The notes under the pieces were generated by a model. That model did not search any database. It had not been told where the DNA came from and was given only the letters and a program-made list of their open reading frames with translations. A program made the translations under genes and the position numbers. A stretch of DNA of 40,511 nucleotides from Chloroflexota bacterium (GTDB lineage Bacteria > Chloroflexota > Limnocylindria > Limnocylindrales > CSP1-4): the NCBI GenBank assembly GCA_003171065.1, contig PMXQ01000035.1, positions 266 to 40,776 of the forward strand, read 5' to 3'. This document shows, piece by piece, positions 20,862-28,891 of this stretch; the stretch's first letter is position 1; the number at the start of each line of letters is the position of its first letter.

Positions 20862-21680
20862 ATGAACAAGCGGTTGGCCATGGCGGCCTCATGCGCCCTA
20901 ATAGGGAGCATGCTCCTATTCCCGTCCGCGGTCGCAGCGAGCGGCACTGCAAGCGGGGGATGCACGCCCCACATCGCGACATCAGGTGTCCTTGGCAAGA
21001 GGGCTGCAGGAGCCAAGCTTATCGAATCCATGCGCCAAGCTGGAGCAAGCGACGCTGCCATCGACGCGGCTATGGCAAGTGACCTTTGCATGACCCGCGT
21101 GCCAGACTCCAAGACTGCTTCGTCCGTCGCGCCGATGACGTCCTCTAGCAGCGCGGTAAGGGTATACGCCCCGGTGTGGTACTGGGACACAAACAACGGA
21201 ACGCGGCAACCTTGGTACGACGTGTATGTCTCGTACTCTTGGCTGAACACGAGCTTCACAAGTGAAGTAGGAATCGGCGCGGACGGCGGGCCGGATGGGT
21301 TCGCGATGTCATTCAATACAGGGATGCTGTGGGTGCCGGGAGTGCCCGCCGAGTTCGACTTCCACGGGCACTCGTACTGGGGCTGGCAATACGACACATC
21401 ACCGGACACGCAGAATCAGGACGGCGCCGGATTCCTGGACCAGGACTATTCTTACTCGGGCGACCTAACGATGTACTCTGGCACGCTCTACACGTCGGTG
21501 TACCGCCCCACAAGCGGTTGCGCCAACGTACAGGCCTTCGCCAAGTACTCGCACACCTGGAGTTCAACTGGCCTGACAGGAGTAGGCGTTGGGCCGTGGG
21601 CCATCTCTTTCTCCTGGGCAGACAGCAATTACCTATGGAACGTGTCCGGGCCCGGGAGCGCAATCAAGTATCTCTGCTGA
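20862..21680 (+). CDS. Secreted protein of unknown function (element cargo)
   Basis: A 272-residue protein with a clear signal peptide (MNKRLAMAASCALIGSMLLF ending at a VAASG-type cleavage site near 27). The mature part has an N-terminal segment rich in Ala/Ser with two cysteines, then a Trp/Tyr/Asp-rich domain (VWYWDTNNGTRQPWYDVYVS, FDFHGHSYWGWQYDTSPD) likely to be all-beta, and a C-terminal cysteine pair. No family recognised. ATG 20862 has GAGGAGG seven bases upstream. Third-position GC is much lower than in neighbouring chromosomal genes, a sign of foreign origin. A strong terminator follows. Confidence 0.75.
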   Translation: MNKRLAMAASCALIGSMLLFPSAVAASGTASGGCTPHIATSGVLGKRAAGAKLIESMRQAGASDAAIDAAMASDLCMTRVPDSKTASSVAPMTSSSSAVRVYAPVWYWDTNNGTRQPWYDVYVSYSWLNTSFTSEVGIGADGGPDGFAMSFNTGMLWVPGVPAEFDFHGHSYWGWQYDTSPDTQNQDGAGFLDQDYSYSGDLTMYSGTLYTSVYRPTSGCANVQAFAKYSHTWSSTGLTGVGVGPWAISFSWADSNYLWNVSGPGSAIKYLC

Positions 21681-21707
21681 TTCTTATCGAACCTAAATGA
21701 GCCGCTG

Positions 21708-21741
21708 GTCCCCGGTTCTCCTCGTGAACCGGGGACTTTCC
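21708..21741 (+). terminator. Rho-independent terminator after the secreted-protein gene
   Basis: Perfect 11-bp stem GTCCCCGGTTC / GAACCGGGGAC (21708-21718 with 21726-21736), 7-base loop, then TTTCC. It separates this gene from the convergent sigma-kelch operon. Confidence 0.8.
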
Positions 21742-21754
21742 TACGTATCGCTCC

Positions 21755-23074
21755 TCAGTGTCGGTAGAGTTCGCCACTGTTGAGACTCTCGCCTGCGGCC
21801 TGTCCACCGACGACAAGGACGGACCCTCCACCTAGACTCGCGCTCACGAATCCGTAGCGGGCATGCCCTAGACTTGCCGCTGGCGTGAATAGTCCGGTCG
21901 ATGGATCGTAGAGTTCGCTCGAAGTCAGTGGTCCGGTCTGGCCGGAGCAGTGATCGCCACTGCACTCGCCGCCTATTACCACGACTAATCCGTCCGAAAG
22001 AAGCTGAGAGGCGTACTGGTACCGCCCCGTATCCATTGAGCCGGTCAGGCTGAAGGTGGAAGAGGCTGGATCGAACAACTCAGCCGACGAGAGGCTTCCA
22101 TCCGTGCCCCAACCGCCGGCCAGTAGCACACGGCCGTTGGGCAGAAGCGTCGCTGTTGGCGCTTGACGTGCGACCGACATTGGAGATGTGGCAGAGAATC
22201 TGGCCGTTTCAGGGTCGTAGATCTCGGCGGATGCGAGCTGAGTGTCGCCAACTCCTCCAGCGACCAAGACCCTTCCATCGCCGAGAAGTGTCGCTGCGGC
22301 ATCGGCCCTCGCCGTCGCGAGAGATCCGGTCTCGGTGAACCTCCCCGTGCTCGGGTCGTAGATCTCCGCAGTCGAAAGTAGGCTCGGCTCGCCAGAGCCG
22401 GTGCCGCCCGCATCAGGCCCAGATCTACCACCAACGAGAAGCACTGATCCATCTCGCAGGAGTGTCGCAGTGTGGTCAACACGCCCCGCCGCCAAGGCCC
22501 CGGCGTTGCTGAATGTCCCAGTGGCAGGATCGTAGATCTCCGCGGTGGCCAGGGCTCGTCCACTATCGTCTCGGCCGCCGGCCACGAGGACACGCCCATC
22601 GTGCAGAAGTGTCAGCGATGGCCGAGACCTTCCGCCCGATAGACCCACTCCCAATGTCAGCGATCCCGTCAATTGGTAGCTGCCAGTGGCAGGGTCGAAC
22701 AAGGCCGCGAGGCTAGCAGACCCGTTCTCATCTCGGCCACCGGTAAGAAGCACTTGCCCGTTCTGCAGCGTGACAGCTGAGTCCCAACCCACGGCTGGCA
22801 GGTTGGCCGTGGGAGAGAAGGTACCCGGTTGAGGCGTCGGAGCGGACCGGGACGCGGCCGGAAGAAGCAAGCCGGCTGCCAGCACGCCGGCCACAACGAC
22901 GATCAGCGAGGCGGCGAGGGGGGCGCCCCAGCGGAGTGGCCAGGGCGCTCGTTTCCTCCGACGAACCTGCGGGTACACGATATCGTCGATGGCGCGATGA
23001 AGGCTATCCGACTCAGGCGGAAGAGGCCTCCCGAACCAGTCCTTCAACTGAGATTCGAGATTGTCAGCCCCCAT
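21755..23074 (-). CDS. Membrane-anchored kelch-repeat protein, putative anti-sigma partner
   Basis: A 439-residue protein. Residues 1-47 are cytoplasmic, 50-73 form one membrane helix (AASLIVVVAGVLAAGLLL), and the outside part carries seven kelch-type repeats of about 45-60 residues, each with a pattern like ATLLxDGRVLVAGG...AEIYDPxTGxF, enough for a seven-bladed propeller. The ATG overlaps the end of the ECF sigma gene by 11 bases in another frame, so the two are coupled. The place and topology fit an anti-sigma factor with an external sensor, but the usual zinc anti-sigma motif (HxxxCxxC) is absent. The partner role is inference from context. Confidence 0.8.
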   Translation of the reverse strand: MGADNLESQLKDWFGRPLPPESDSLHRAIDDIVYPQVRRRKRAPWPLRWGAPLAASLIVVVAGVLAAGLLLPAASRSAPTPQPGTFSPTANLPAVGWDSAVTLQNGQVLLTGGRDENGSASLAALFDPATGSYQLTGSLTLGVGLSGGRSRPSLTLLHDGRVLVAGGRDDSGRALATAEIYDPATGTFSNAGALAAGRVDHTATLLRDGSVLLVGGRSGPDAGGTGSGEPSLLSTAEIYDPSTGRFTETGSLATARADAAATLLGDGRVLVAGGVGDTQLASAEIYDPETARFSATSPMSVARQAPTATLLPNGRVLLAGGWGTDGSLSSAELFDPASSTFSLTGSMDTGRYQYASQLLSDGLVVVIGGECSGDHCSGQTGPLTSSELYDPSTGLFTPAASLGHARYGFVSASLGGGSVLVVGGQAAGESLNSGELYRH

Positions 23075-23591
23075 TCCACACCTCCTGCAGGTTGTCCAAG
23101 GTTAGCTGTCCCCGAAGCGATCGCAGGCCGTAGTGAAGGCGCGATTTCACGGTCCCAACCGGCAGGTCAAGTAGATCGGCGATCTGCTCCAAGGACATGT
23201 CACGCCAGAATCGAAGGACGACGACCACCCGCTGGTCAGCCGGGAGGCTGGCGATAGCGCGTCCGAGAACATCGCGTTCCAGGATTCTCCGGAATGGATC
23301 CTCGCTCGGCGAATCCACGTCGGTGTAGGCCCGAATACGAGGCCGGTGCTTAGCCCGATCGCGGCATACATTCACCAGAATCCTGTCAAACCAACCGTCA
23401 AACTTAGTTTCATCCTTCAGTCGAGGCCACGCGCGCACGGCCCGTTCGGTTGCGTCTTGCACCGCATCCTCAGCTTCGTCCGAGTCGCCCAGGAGGTACC
23501 CCGCCAGACGGAAGGCGGAGCGAGCCTTCCGGTGGCATAAGGTGGCCAAGGCATCTCTGGAGCGAGCCTCTGGAGTCTGATCCAAGCTCAA
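23064..23591 (-). CDS. ECF-family RNA polymerase sigma factor
   Basis: A 175-residue alternative sigma factor with only regions 2 and 4. Region 2 is seen in AGYLLGDSDEAEDAVQDATE and RAWPRLKDETKFDGWFDRI, region 4 in LPADQRVVVVLRFWRDMSLE and the helix-turn-helix IADLLDLPVGTVKSRLHYGL. Start TTG 23591 or TTG 23585; GAGGA lies 4 or 10 bases upstream. It is coupled to the kelch protein gene and both lie inside the integrated element. The target promoters are unknown; the element's own secreted-protein gene is one candidate. Confidence 0.88.
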   Translation of the reverse strand: MSLDQTPEARSRDALATLCHRKARSAFRLAGYLLGDSDEAEDAVQDATERAVRAWPRLKDETKFDGWFDRILVNVCRDRAKHRPRIRAYTDVDSPSEDPFRRILERDVLGRAIASLPADQRVVVVLRFWRDMSLEQIADLLDLPVGTVKSRLHYGLRSLRGQLTLDNLQEVWNGG

Positions 23592-23721
23592 CTGTTCCTC
23601 GCTACGGAGCCTAGGCGGATTGCCGTCCGCGTTTGCGGTCTATCAAGACTGCTCTATGTCCGAGAAGGTTCAATTATCGTGTCTTGAAACCGCTCAGACC
23701 ACTCAGGATTGCTCCGCGACG

Positions 23722-23769
23722 GCCGACACCCGTGACCATGGATCGCGGATAAGCCCGTAAAGTGTCGGC
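23722..23769. repeat. Inverted repeat near the right end of the element
   Basis: GCCGACAC (23722-23729) and GTGTCGGC (23762-23769), perfect 8-bp arms around a 32-base spacer with an inner CCATGG. It lies between the sigma gene and the right attachment core. It could be a recombinase or Rep binding site, an origin, or a terminator; only the symmetry is certain. The 273 bases between the sigma start and the core hold no gene in the integrated state. Confidence 0.4.
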
Positions 23770-23864
23770 TCTAGTCCTCTGGACGATGGCCTATCCAACT
23801 TCGCGCAGTTCGGTGGACGCGCCAGTCTCGATCGAGTAGATCAGTTGGAAAGTCTCGCCTCTAC

Positions 23865-23881
23865 TCCTCTCGCCCCGACCA
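23865..23881 (+). repeat. Right attachment core (17-bp direct repeat)
   Basis: Identical to 17065-17081. Bases left of it do not match the tRNA relic, so the tRNA-derived flank is only at the left junction. On the minus strand the bases left of it continue the recombinase reading frame for 24 codons (to TAG at 23791-23793), as expected if an attP crossing the end of int was split on integration. Confidence 0.82.
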
Positions 23882-23885
23882 GTCA

Positions 23886-23902
23886 GGTAGGCTCGGCCTA
23901 CC
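23886..23902 (+). terminator. Short perfect hairpin just outside the right attachment core
   Basis: GGTAGGC-TCG-GCCTACC, 7-bp stem and 3-base loop, beginning five bases after the core. In the uninterrupted chromosome it would follow the CCA end of the tRNA-like sequence directly, so it may once have ended that transcript. There is no T run. Confidence 0.35.
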
Positions 23903-23972
23903 CGTACGGGGATTGTCACCCCCTCAGCCTAGAGCAGGCGGATCGCCCCGGGCCCACTGCGGTCGGCCCGGT

Positions 23973-24001
23973 TTGATTTCGCGCCGTCAGACGCCTACAC
24001 T
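23973..24001 (+). promoter_or_regulatory. Promoter of the toxin-antitoxin operon
   Basis: TTGATT (23973-23978), 17 bases, TACACT (23996-24001). The expected start site is near 24008, about 20 bases before GAAGGAGG. Confidence 0.55.
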
Positions 24002-24007
24002 CCTTTA

Positions 24008-24028
24008 CACGATCTGTGCAGTTTCGTG
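24008..24028. promoter_or_regulatory. Dyad at the toxin-antitoxin start site, possible antitoxin operator
   Basis: CACGA (24008-24012) and TCGTG (24024-24028) are symmetric about the expected transcription start. Ribbon-helix-helix antitoxins commonly repress their own operon at such sites, so autoregulation is likely; the arms are short. Confidence 0.35.
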
Positions 24029-24041
24029 AAGGAGGCCGGCG

Positions 24042-24302
24042 GTGGCCCGCGAACAGGGTAAGCGTATCAACGTCGTGCTCGACGACGAGCACGCCGCGAG
24101 GCTCAACCAGATGGCGGCCCGGATGTACGTTCAGCCAGGCACGATCGCCCGCTCGCTCCTCTCAACCGCGATCGACCAGGTCGACACCGAAGCGACGACC
24201 ATCACGGCGATCCTCGACGCGATCCCGGGAGCATGGGAGCGGACCCAGGAAGGCCTCGCCGACGTGAAGGCCAATCGCGTCGTCCCGCTCGACCAGCTCT
24301 AG
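24042..24302 (+). CDS. Ribbon-helix-helix antitoxin
   Basis: An 86-residue protein starting GTG 24042 with GAAGGAGG six bases upstream. The N-terminus (REQGKRINVVLDDEHAARLN) reads as the beta strand and first helix of a CopG/ParD-type DNA-binding domain, followed by YVQPGTIARSLLSTAIDQVD as the second helix, and a C-terminal tail that would wrap the toxin. Four bases separate it from the RelE/ParE-like toxin, the normal type II order. It likely binds the dyad at 24008-24028 and neutralises the toxin. Confidence 0.8.
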   Translation: MAREQGKRINVVLDDEHAARLNQMAARMYVQPGTIARSLLSTAIDQVDTEATTITAILDAIPGAWERTQEGLADVKANRVVPLDQL

Positions 24303-24305
24303 TCG

Positions 24306-24596
24306 ATGGCGAAGGTCGTCGTCGCGCAACGTGCGCGAACGGACCTGGCCCAGCTGATCCTGACACCCAGCCTGCCCGCCGACGCGGTATCCCGAGTCCG
24401 GGCCTCGATCGCGCCTCTGGCCTCGTTCCCTCAGATCGGCAAGCGTCTCACCGGGCGCTGGCGCGACTTTCGGGTGATCCTCGGTCCCTGGCCCTGGATG
24501 CTGATCGTCTACCTCTACGACGAGCCGACGAACACGGTCGCGATCGCCGCGACCCATGACGCCCGGGAGGCCTCGTCCGCCACCTCCGAGGCCTGA
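24306..24596 (+). CDS. RelE/ParE-superfamily toxin
   Basis: A 96-residue protein. AKVVVAQRARTDLAQLI is the typical first strand and helix of the family; ASFPQIGKRLTGRWRDFRVI with LGPWPWMLIVYLYDE forms the central sheet; NTVAIAATHDAREA is the C-terminal strand (usually ending H.R). Whether it acts on gyrase (ParE-like) or on ribosome-bound mRNA (RelE-like) cannot be told; the start of the sequence leans to ParE. It follows its antitoxin by four bases. The pair lies just outside the integrated element. Confidence 0.8.
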   Translation: MAKVVVAQRARTDLAQLILTPSLPADAVSRVRASIAPLASFPQIGKRLTGRWRDFRVILGPWPWMLIVYLYDEPTNTVAIAATHDAREASSATSEA

Positions 24597-24638
24597 TGCT
24601 CGCGAGGCGAGTCGACTCGCGAACCAGCGAACCGAGCA
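24597..24638 (+). repeat. Stem-loop with a 14-bp palindrome after the toxin gene
   Basis: Begins on the base after the toxin stop. TGCTCG (24597-24602) pairs with CGAGCA (24633-24638), enclosing the perfect palindrome GCGAGTCGACTCGC (24607-24620). It may end or protect the toxin-antitoxin transcript; no T run follows. Confidence 0.4.
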
Positions 24639-24640
24639 TC

Positions 24641-24817
24641 TCAGCGTATCGATGTGACACGAGGCATCGAGATCGCCTCCTCGCTGACTTCCAGCAGCAT
24701 CCACTCGCACCCCACTGCGAGCCAGGCCGGGATACGAGGCGGCAGAAGCCTCTCCGGCCGATCCAGGGGATCCTGCTCGGGAGCGGCGGCTTCGTCCACT
24801 ACCGGACGCACCGACAC
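24641..24817 (-). CDS. Possible small protein downstream of the IclR gene
   Basis: A 58-codon frame from GTG 24817 (or GTG 24811) to the stop at 24641, on the same strand as and just after the IclR gene. The C-terminus (IPAWLAVGCEWMLLEVSEEA, ISMPRVTSIR) looks protein-like and third-position GC is about 80%. There is no clear RBS and no family match by eye. It could equally be chance. Otherwise the 274 bases between toxin and IclR stop hold only the stem-loop. Confidence 0.25.
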   Translation of the reverse strand: MSVRPVVDEAAAPEQDPLDRPERLLPPRIPAWLAVGCEWMLLEVSEEAISMPRVTSIR

Positions 24818-24870
24818 GGTGAAGGCAGGTCCCGGGCGCGCCCCGGGTTCGATGCGCGGAGGGCGGCCGG

Positions 24871-25656
24871 TCAGATCGTTTCCGGGGCGTGCGGCACTCC
24901 GCCCAGCTGCGTCGATAGGCTCTCGGTCGCAGCGACGAGCGCTGGTCGCAGCGCATCGAGGTACTCGAAAGTGAATCGGTTGTCCGGGCCGGAGATGCTG
25001 ATGCCCATCCGGACCCGGGCATCGCGCTCGAAGATGGGCGCGGCAATGCACCGCATGTGGTCAGACAGCTCGTGATCGTCGATGGCGTAGCCGCGCTGGC
25101 CGATGACCTCGAGCTCGGCTCGGAGCGCCGCCGGGTCGACGATCGTGCGGGACGCGTGCCGTTCGAGCGGCCCGCTCAGCACCTGCTCGATGAACGCTTC
25201 GGGCTGCCAGGCGAGGACGGCCTTGCCGATCGAGGTGCAGTGGAGCGGACTGCGGTCACCGACGCTGAAGTCGACCCCCACGAGCTGGCTGCCCTCGACC
25301 CGCTGGATCACCACGGTCTCGTGTCCGTCGAGAATTGACACGTCGATCGATTCGCCGGTCTCGGTCGCCAGCCGCTCAAGCGCCGCACGGGTGAGACGGG
25401 AGACCTCGTTGTTGGCCAGCAGGTTGCGACTGAGCGAGACGACGTGATAGCTGATGCCGTAACGACGCGACGCCTCGTCCTGAAACACGTACCCGGCCAC
25501 GACAAGTGTGGCGAGCATACGGTGCGTGGCACTCTTGTCCAGGCCCGCCCGCAGCGCGATGTCGCCGAGGGTCGACAGGCCGGGTTTGGCGGCTACTGCC
25601 TCGACGACGCGGAGCGCTTTGAGGGCGGTCGTGCTGACGGCTCCGTTTTCGGTCAC
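24871..25656 (-). CDS. IclR-family transcriptional regulator
   Basis: A 261-residue regulator with an N-terminal winged helix (KALRVVEAVAAKPGLSTLGD then IALRAGLDKSATHRMLATLV) and a C-terminal ligand-binding domain (TGESIDVSILDGHETVVIQR, SPLHCTSIGKAVLAW, GYAIDDHELSDHMRCIAAPI). It is divergent from the aldehyde dehydrogenase and importer genes; IclR proteins in this arrangement usually control the neighbouring catabolic operon, often through a 2-keto-3-deoxy sugar acid (KdgR-like). GTG 25656 is the start; its RBS is weak. A TATGAT box about 22 bases upstream may be its -10. Confidence 0.9.
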   Translation of the reverse strand: MTENGAVSTTALKALRVVEAVAAKPGLSTLGDIALRAGLDKSATHRMLATLVVAGYVFQDEASRRYGISYHVVSLSRNLLANNEVSRLTRAALERLATETGESIDVSILDGHETVVIQRVEGSQLVGVDFSVGDRSPLHCTSIGKAVLAWQPEAFIEQVLSGPLERHASRTIVDPAALRAELEVIGQRGYAIDDHELSDHMRCIAAPIFERDARVRMGISISGPDNRFTFEYLDALRPALVAATESLSTQLGGVPHAPETI

Positions 25657-25718
25657 TCCGGAAACATATCATATTCTGCAACGGCGTTACATCCACTCAC
25701 ATGAACCCTGCTGAATCC

Positions 25719-25747
25719 TTGACAGACGACCACCACTGTTCCATTAT
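25719..25747 (+). promoter_or_regulatory. Promoter of the sugar-acid operon
   Basis: Consensus -35 TTGACA (25719-25724), 17-base spacer, CATTAT -10 (25742-25747). The start site would be near 25754, leaving a leader of about 115 bases. GTTCC occurs at 25738 and again near 25768, a possible repeat for IclR binding. Confidence 0.6.
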
Positions 25748-25868
25748 CTGACGCGTCGTTCCGACATCTGGTATGGGAGCCGACCGACGTGTCACAGGCA
25801 GACGAGGGCGCCCCGCGTCGTTGACCCCCTTCGGCTTCCCGCCGTTTGCAGAAAGAGCGTGGTCGTCG

Positions 25869-27356
25869 ATGCAGCGAATGCTTATCGCCGGAGCCTGGGT
25901 CGACTCGTCTGATGGTCGTTGGCGACCCGTCCTGAATCCGGGAACGGGCGAGACGATTGACCAGGTCCCGCTGGCGACCGAGGCAGACGTTCGCCGGGCG
26001 GTTGAGGCGGCGCAGCTCGGGAAAGCGGCCATGCGGGGCCTTCCGGCTCATGAGCGGGCGCGGATCCTGATCTCGACTGCCTGTCGCATCGAGAGCGAGC
26101 TGCCCGCCCTCTCTTGGCTCCTCGCCAGCGAGAACGGCAAGCCGATTCGCCAGACCCGCGAGGAGATCGCCGCGACCGCACGGATCTTCCGGGGTTTCGG
26201 TGAAGAGGCGAAACGGCTCTTCGGGCGGGTCGTCCCGATGGATGCCGTTCCGGGTATGGAGCGACACGTAGCGTTCACCATCCGCCAGCCGATCGGCGTC
26301 GTTGCCGCGATCGTGCCCTTCAACTACCCGGCCGAGCTGTGGTCCCACAAAGCTGCGGCCGCCCTCGCCGGCGGCAACGCCCTGATCAGCAAGCCACCGA
26401 GCCCCTGCCCGCTGACCCTGCTCCGGATCGCAAAGCTCCTCGAGGAAGAGGGCCTGCCGCGAAACGCCCACCAGATGCTTACCGGCCCGGGTGAGATGAT
26501 CGGCTCGCTTCTCGCCCAGCTCGAGGGCATCCAGGTCATCACCGTTACCGGCTCGGTCGAGACGGGGATTTCCCTCACCCGGCTCGCCGCCGGCCAGATG
26601 AAGCGCGTGTACGCCGAGCTCGGCGGGAACGACGCGACGATCGTCTGTGCCGATGCCGACCTCGAGAAGGCTGCCGAGGCGATCGTGCTCGGCCGCCTCG
26701 CTCGTGGCAATGGCCAGATCTGCTGCTCGGTCAAGCGCGTGTTCGTCCATGCGTCGGTGCGCGATGAGATGGCTCGCCGGCTGACCGACTGGTGCGCACG
26801 CCTCGAGGTGGGAGACCAACTCCTCGAGACGACCGATGTTGGCCCGCTCATCAGCGAGCAGGCGGCGATCGAAGTCTGCGAGCTGGTCGAGCGCGCGGTC
26901 GCCGACGGGGCGCATCTTGCGGCCGGCGGTGGCCGGCGCGGGTCGTTCATGGAGCCGACCGTTCTGACCGACGTGCGGACCGACACCCCGCTCTTTCGCA
27001 ACGAGACCTTCGGTCCGGTCGTCCCGCTCGTGAGCTTCGACACCGTCGACCAGGCGGTTGCGATGGCCAACGACTCGCCATTCGGCCTCCAATCCGCGGT
27101 TTTCACGAGCGACATCTCCACCGCCCTCGACGTCGCGTATCGCCTCGAGGCCGGCGGCGTGATGATCAACTGGGGCTCCGCCCTGCGCTCCGAGACCCTG
27201 CCTTTCGGCGGCGTCAAGATGAGTGGCGTGGGTCGGGAAGCGATCCACGACACCCTGCTCGAGATGACCGAGCAGAAGGCTATCGTCATCCACAATGCCC
27301 TCGCCGCCCACGGCGACGGACCCCTCGCGCCGATCGCCGAGCGAGCCGACCGGTGA
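25869..27356 (+). CDS. NAD(P)-dependent aldehyde dehydrogenase
   Basis: Oxidises an aldehyde to an acid; 495 residues, full length. Visible are AAIVPFNYPAELWSHKAAAALAGGN (NAD and substrate region), ITVTGSVETG (dinucleotide binding), YAELGGNDATIV with the general-base Glu, GNGQICCSVKRVF with the nucleophilic Cys, and ETFGPVVPL near the C-terminus. ATG 25869 begins MQRMLIAGAWVDSS, the normal start; upstream codons lack family similarity. First gene of the operon. A lactaldehyde, glycolaldehyde or 2-ketoglutarate semialdehyde substrate fits the cluster but is not shown. Its stop overlaps the GTG of the ABC gene. Confidence 0.9.
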   Translation: MQRMLIAGAWVDSSDGRWRPVLNPGTGETIDQVPLATEADVRRAVEAAQLGKAAMRGLPAHERARILISTACRIESELPALSWLLASENGKPIRQTREEIAATARIFRGFGEEAKRLFGRVVPMDAVPGMERHVAFTIRQPIGVVAAIVPFNYPAELWSHKAAAALAGGNALISKPPSPCPLTLLRIAKLLEEEGLPRNAHQMLTGPGEMIGSLLAQLEGIQVITVTGSVETGISLTRLAAGQMKRVYAELGGNDATIVCADADLEKAAEAIVLGRLARGNGQICCSVKRVFVHASVRDEMARRLTDWCARLEVGDQLLETTDVGPLISEQAAIEVCELVERAVADGAHLAAGGGRRGSFMEPTVLTDVRTDTPLFRNETFGPVVPLVSFDTVDQAVAMANDSPFGLQSAVFTSDISTALDVAYRLEAGGVMINWGSALRSETLPFGGVKMSGVGREAIHDTLLEMTEQKAIVIHNALAAHGDGPLAPIAERADR

Positions 27357-28891
27357 GCCAGGTGGACGCCCCTGCTGCCGTGGCCACGGTGCCGCGCCTG
27401 GAGATGCGCGGCATCGGCAAGCGGTACGACGCGACCGTCGCCCTGCACGGTGTAGATCTCGTCGTCCAACCCGGCGAGATTCACGCGATCGCCGGCGAGA
27501 ACGGGGCGGGCAAGTCGACGCTCATCAAGATTCTCGCCGGAGCCGTGGCCCGCGGCGCGGGAACGATCAAGATCGATGGCGTCGAGACAGAGCTGCCCTC
27601 GCCTCACGCGGCTCGTCAGGCAGGCATTCGCGTCGTCTACCAGGAGTTCAGTCTCGTTCCGCACCTGTCCGTGGCCGAGAACATCCTGCTCGGACAGCTG
27701 CCGTCGCGGGCCGGGGGAATGTGGATCGACTGGAAGGCGACAGCCCGGCGGGCATCGGCCGCGCTGGACTCGCTCGGCTTCGACGTCCCCGACGTGCGCC
27801 GGCCGGTGAAGTCGCTGCCCGTCTCGCAGCGCCAGATGGTCGAGATCGCCAAGGCGATGCTCGAGCGGCCACGGATCCTTGTCCTCGACGAGCCGTCGGC
27901 CGTTCTCTCGGGGGGCGACCTGGACCGCCTGTTCAATGCCGTTCGCGCCCTCCGCGACGCCGGGACGACGGTGCTGTACGTGTCCCACCGGCTCGATGAG
28001 GTCTTCCAGATCGCGAGCCGAATTACCGTCCTCAAGGATGGCGGTCTCGTTGGGACAGTGGATTCCGCTTCGATAGATCAGCCCGGTCTTGTCCGAATGA
28101 TGGTCGGCCGGGATCTCGCGGAGATCTATCCGCCCCGAAACGCGTCGGTCGGAGCGCCGGTGCTGCAAGTCCGGAACCTCTCGCGGTCGCGCGTCTTCAG
28201 CGACGTGTCCTTCGATCTCGCGCCCGGAGAGATCCTCGGCGTCTTCGGTCTCGTAGGAAGCGGTCGGACGGACGTCGTCAGGGCCATATTCGGTGCTGAT
28301 GCGTCGACCGGCCAGATGACGCTCGATGGCCGGCCCTACCGACCACGTTCGCCTGGCGATGCGCTCAGTCGGGGAATCGCGATGTTGAGCGAAGATCGCG
28401 CTCGCGACGGTCTCGTCCTCCAGCTCTCGCTCCGCGACAACCTGAGCCTCGCGGCCTTCCCGCGCATGAGTCGGCTCGGGGTGATCTCGCAGAGCCAGCA
28501 GCACGCCCTCGTCGCCGACGAGATCGCCGAGGTCGGCATCCGTGCCCCCTCGATCAACGCCATGGTCCGGCGCCTGTCGGGCGGGAACCAGCAGAAGGTC
28601 GTCGTCGGGAAGTGGCTGCTCCGGGGCGCCCGGGTCCTCCTGCTCGACGAGCCGACGCGTGGCGTCGACGTGGGCGCCAAGGCCGAGATCTACCGGATCA
28701 TCGCCTCGCTGGCCGAGCGCGGGAAGGCGATCCTCCTAGTCTCGTCGGAGCTGCCCGAAATCCTCGGAATGTCCGATCGGATCCTGGTCATGCGGGGCGG
28801 TCGCCTCGTCGGCGAGTTCTCGCGCAGTGGAGCAACTGAGGAGCGGCTGCTTGCCGTGGCCGCCGGAGTCGTCGAAGGGGCCGCGGCATGA
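27353..28891 (+). CDS. Sugar ABC transporter ATPase (RbsA/XylG type, two domains)
   Basis: Energises sugar import; 512 residues with two ATP-binding domains. The first has Walker A GENGAGKST, Q-loop VVYQEFSLVPHLSV, a degenerate signature in SLPVSQRQMVEIAKAM, and Walker B ILVLDEPSA. The second has the degenerate Walker A GLVGSGRTD usual for this family, signature LSGGNQQKVVVGKWL and Walker B VLLLDEPTRGVDVGAK. GTG 27353 overlaps the previous stop (GTGA), and its own stop overlaps the permease ATG (ATGA). Confidence 0.93.
   Translation: MSQVDAPAAVATVPRLEMRGIGKRYDATVALHGVDLVVQPGEIHAIAGENGAGKSTLIKILAGAVARGAGTIKIDGVETELPSPHAARQAGIRVVYQEFSLVPHLSVAENILLGQLPSRAGGMWIDWKATARRASAALDSLGFDVPDVRRPVKSLPVSQRQMVEIAKAMLERPRILVLDEPSAVLSGGDLDRLFNAVRALRDAGTTVLYVSHRLDEVFQIASRITVLKDGGLVGTVDSASIDQPGLVRMMVGRDLAEIYPPRNASVGAPVLQVRNLSRSRVFSDVSFDLAPGEILGVFGLVGSGRTDVVRAIFGADASTGQMTLDGRPYRPRSPGDALSRGIAMLSEDRARDGLVLQLSLRDNLSLAAFPRMSRLGVISQSQQHALVADEIAEVGIRAPSINAMVRRLSGGNQQKVVVGKWLLRGARVLLLDEPTRGVDVGAKAEIYRIIASLAERGKAILLVSSELPEILGMSDRILVMRGGRLVGEFSRSGATEERLLAVAAGVVEGAAA

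Noticed and set aside
26324-28504. 726-residue open frame on the minus strand
   Set aside because: Antisense to aldehyde dehydrogenase and the ABC ATPase, both unmistakable; no motif of its own.
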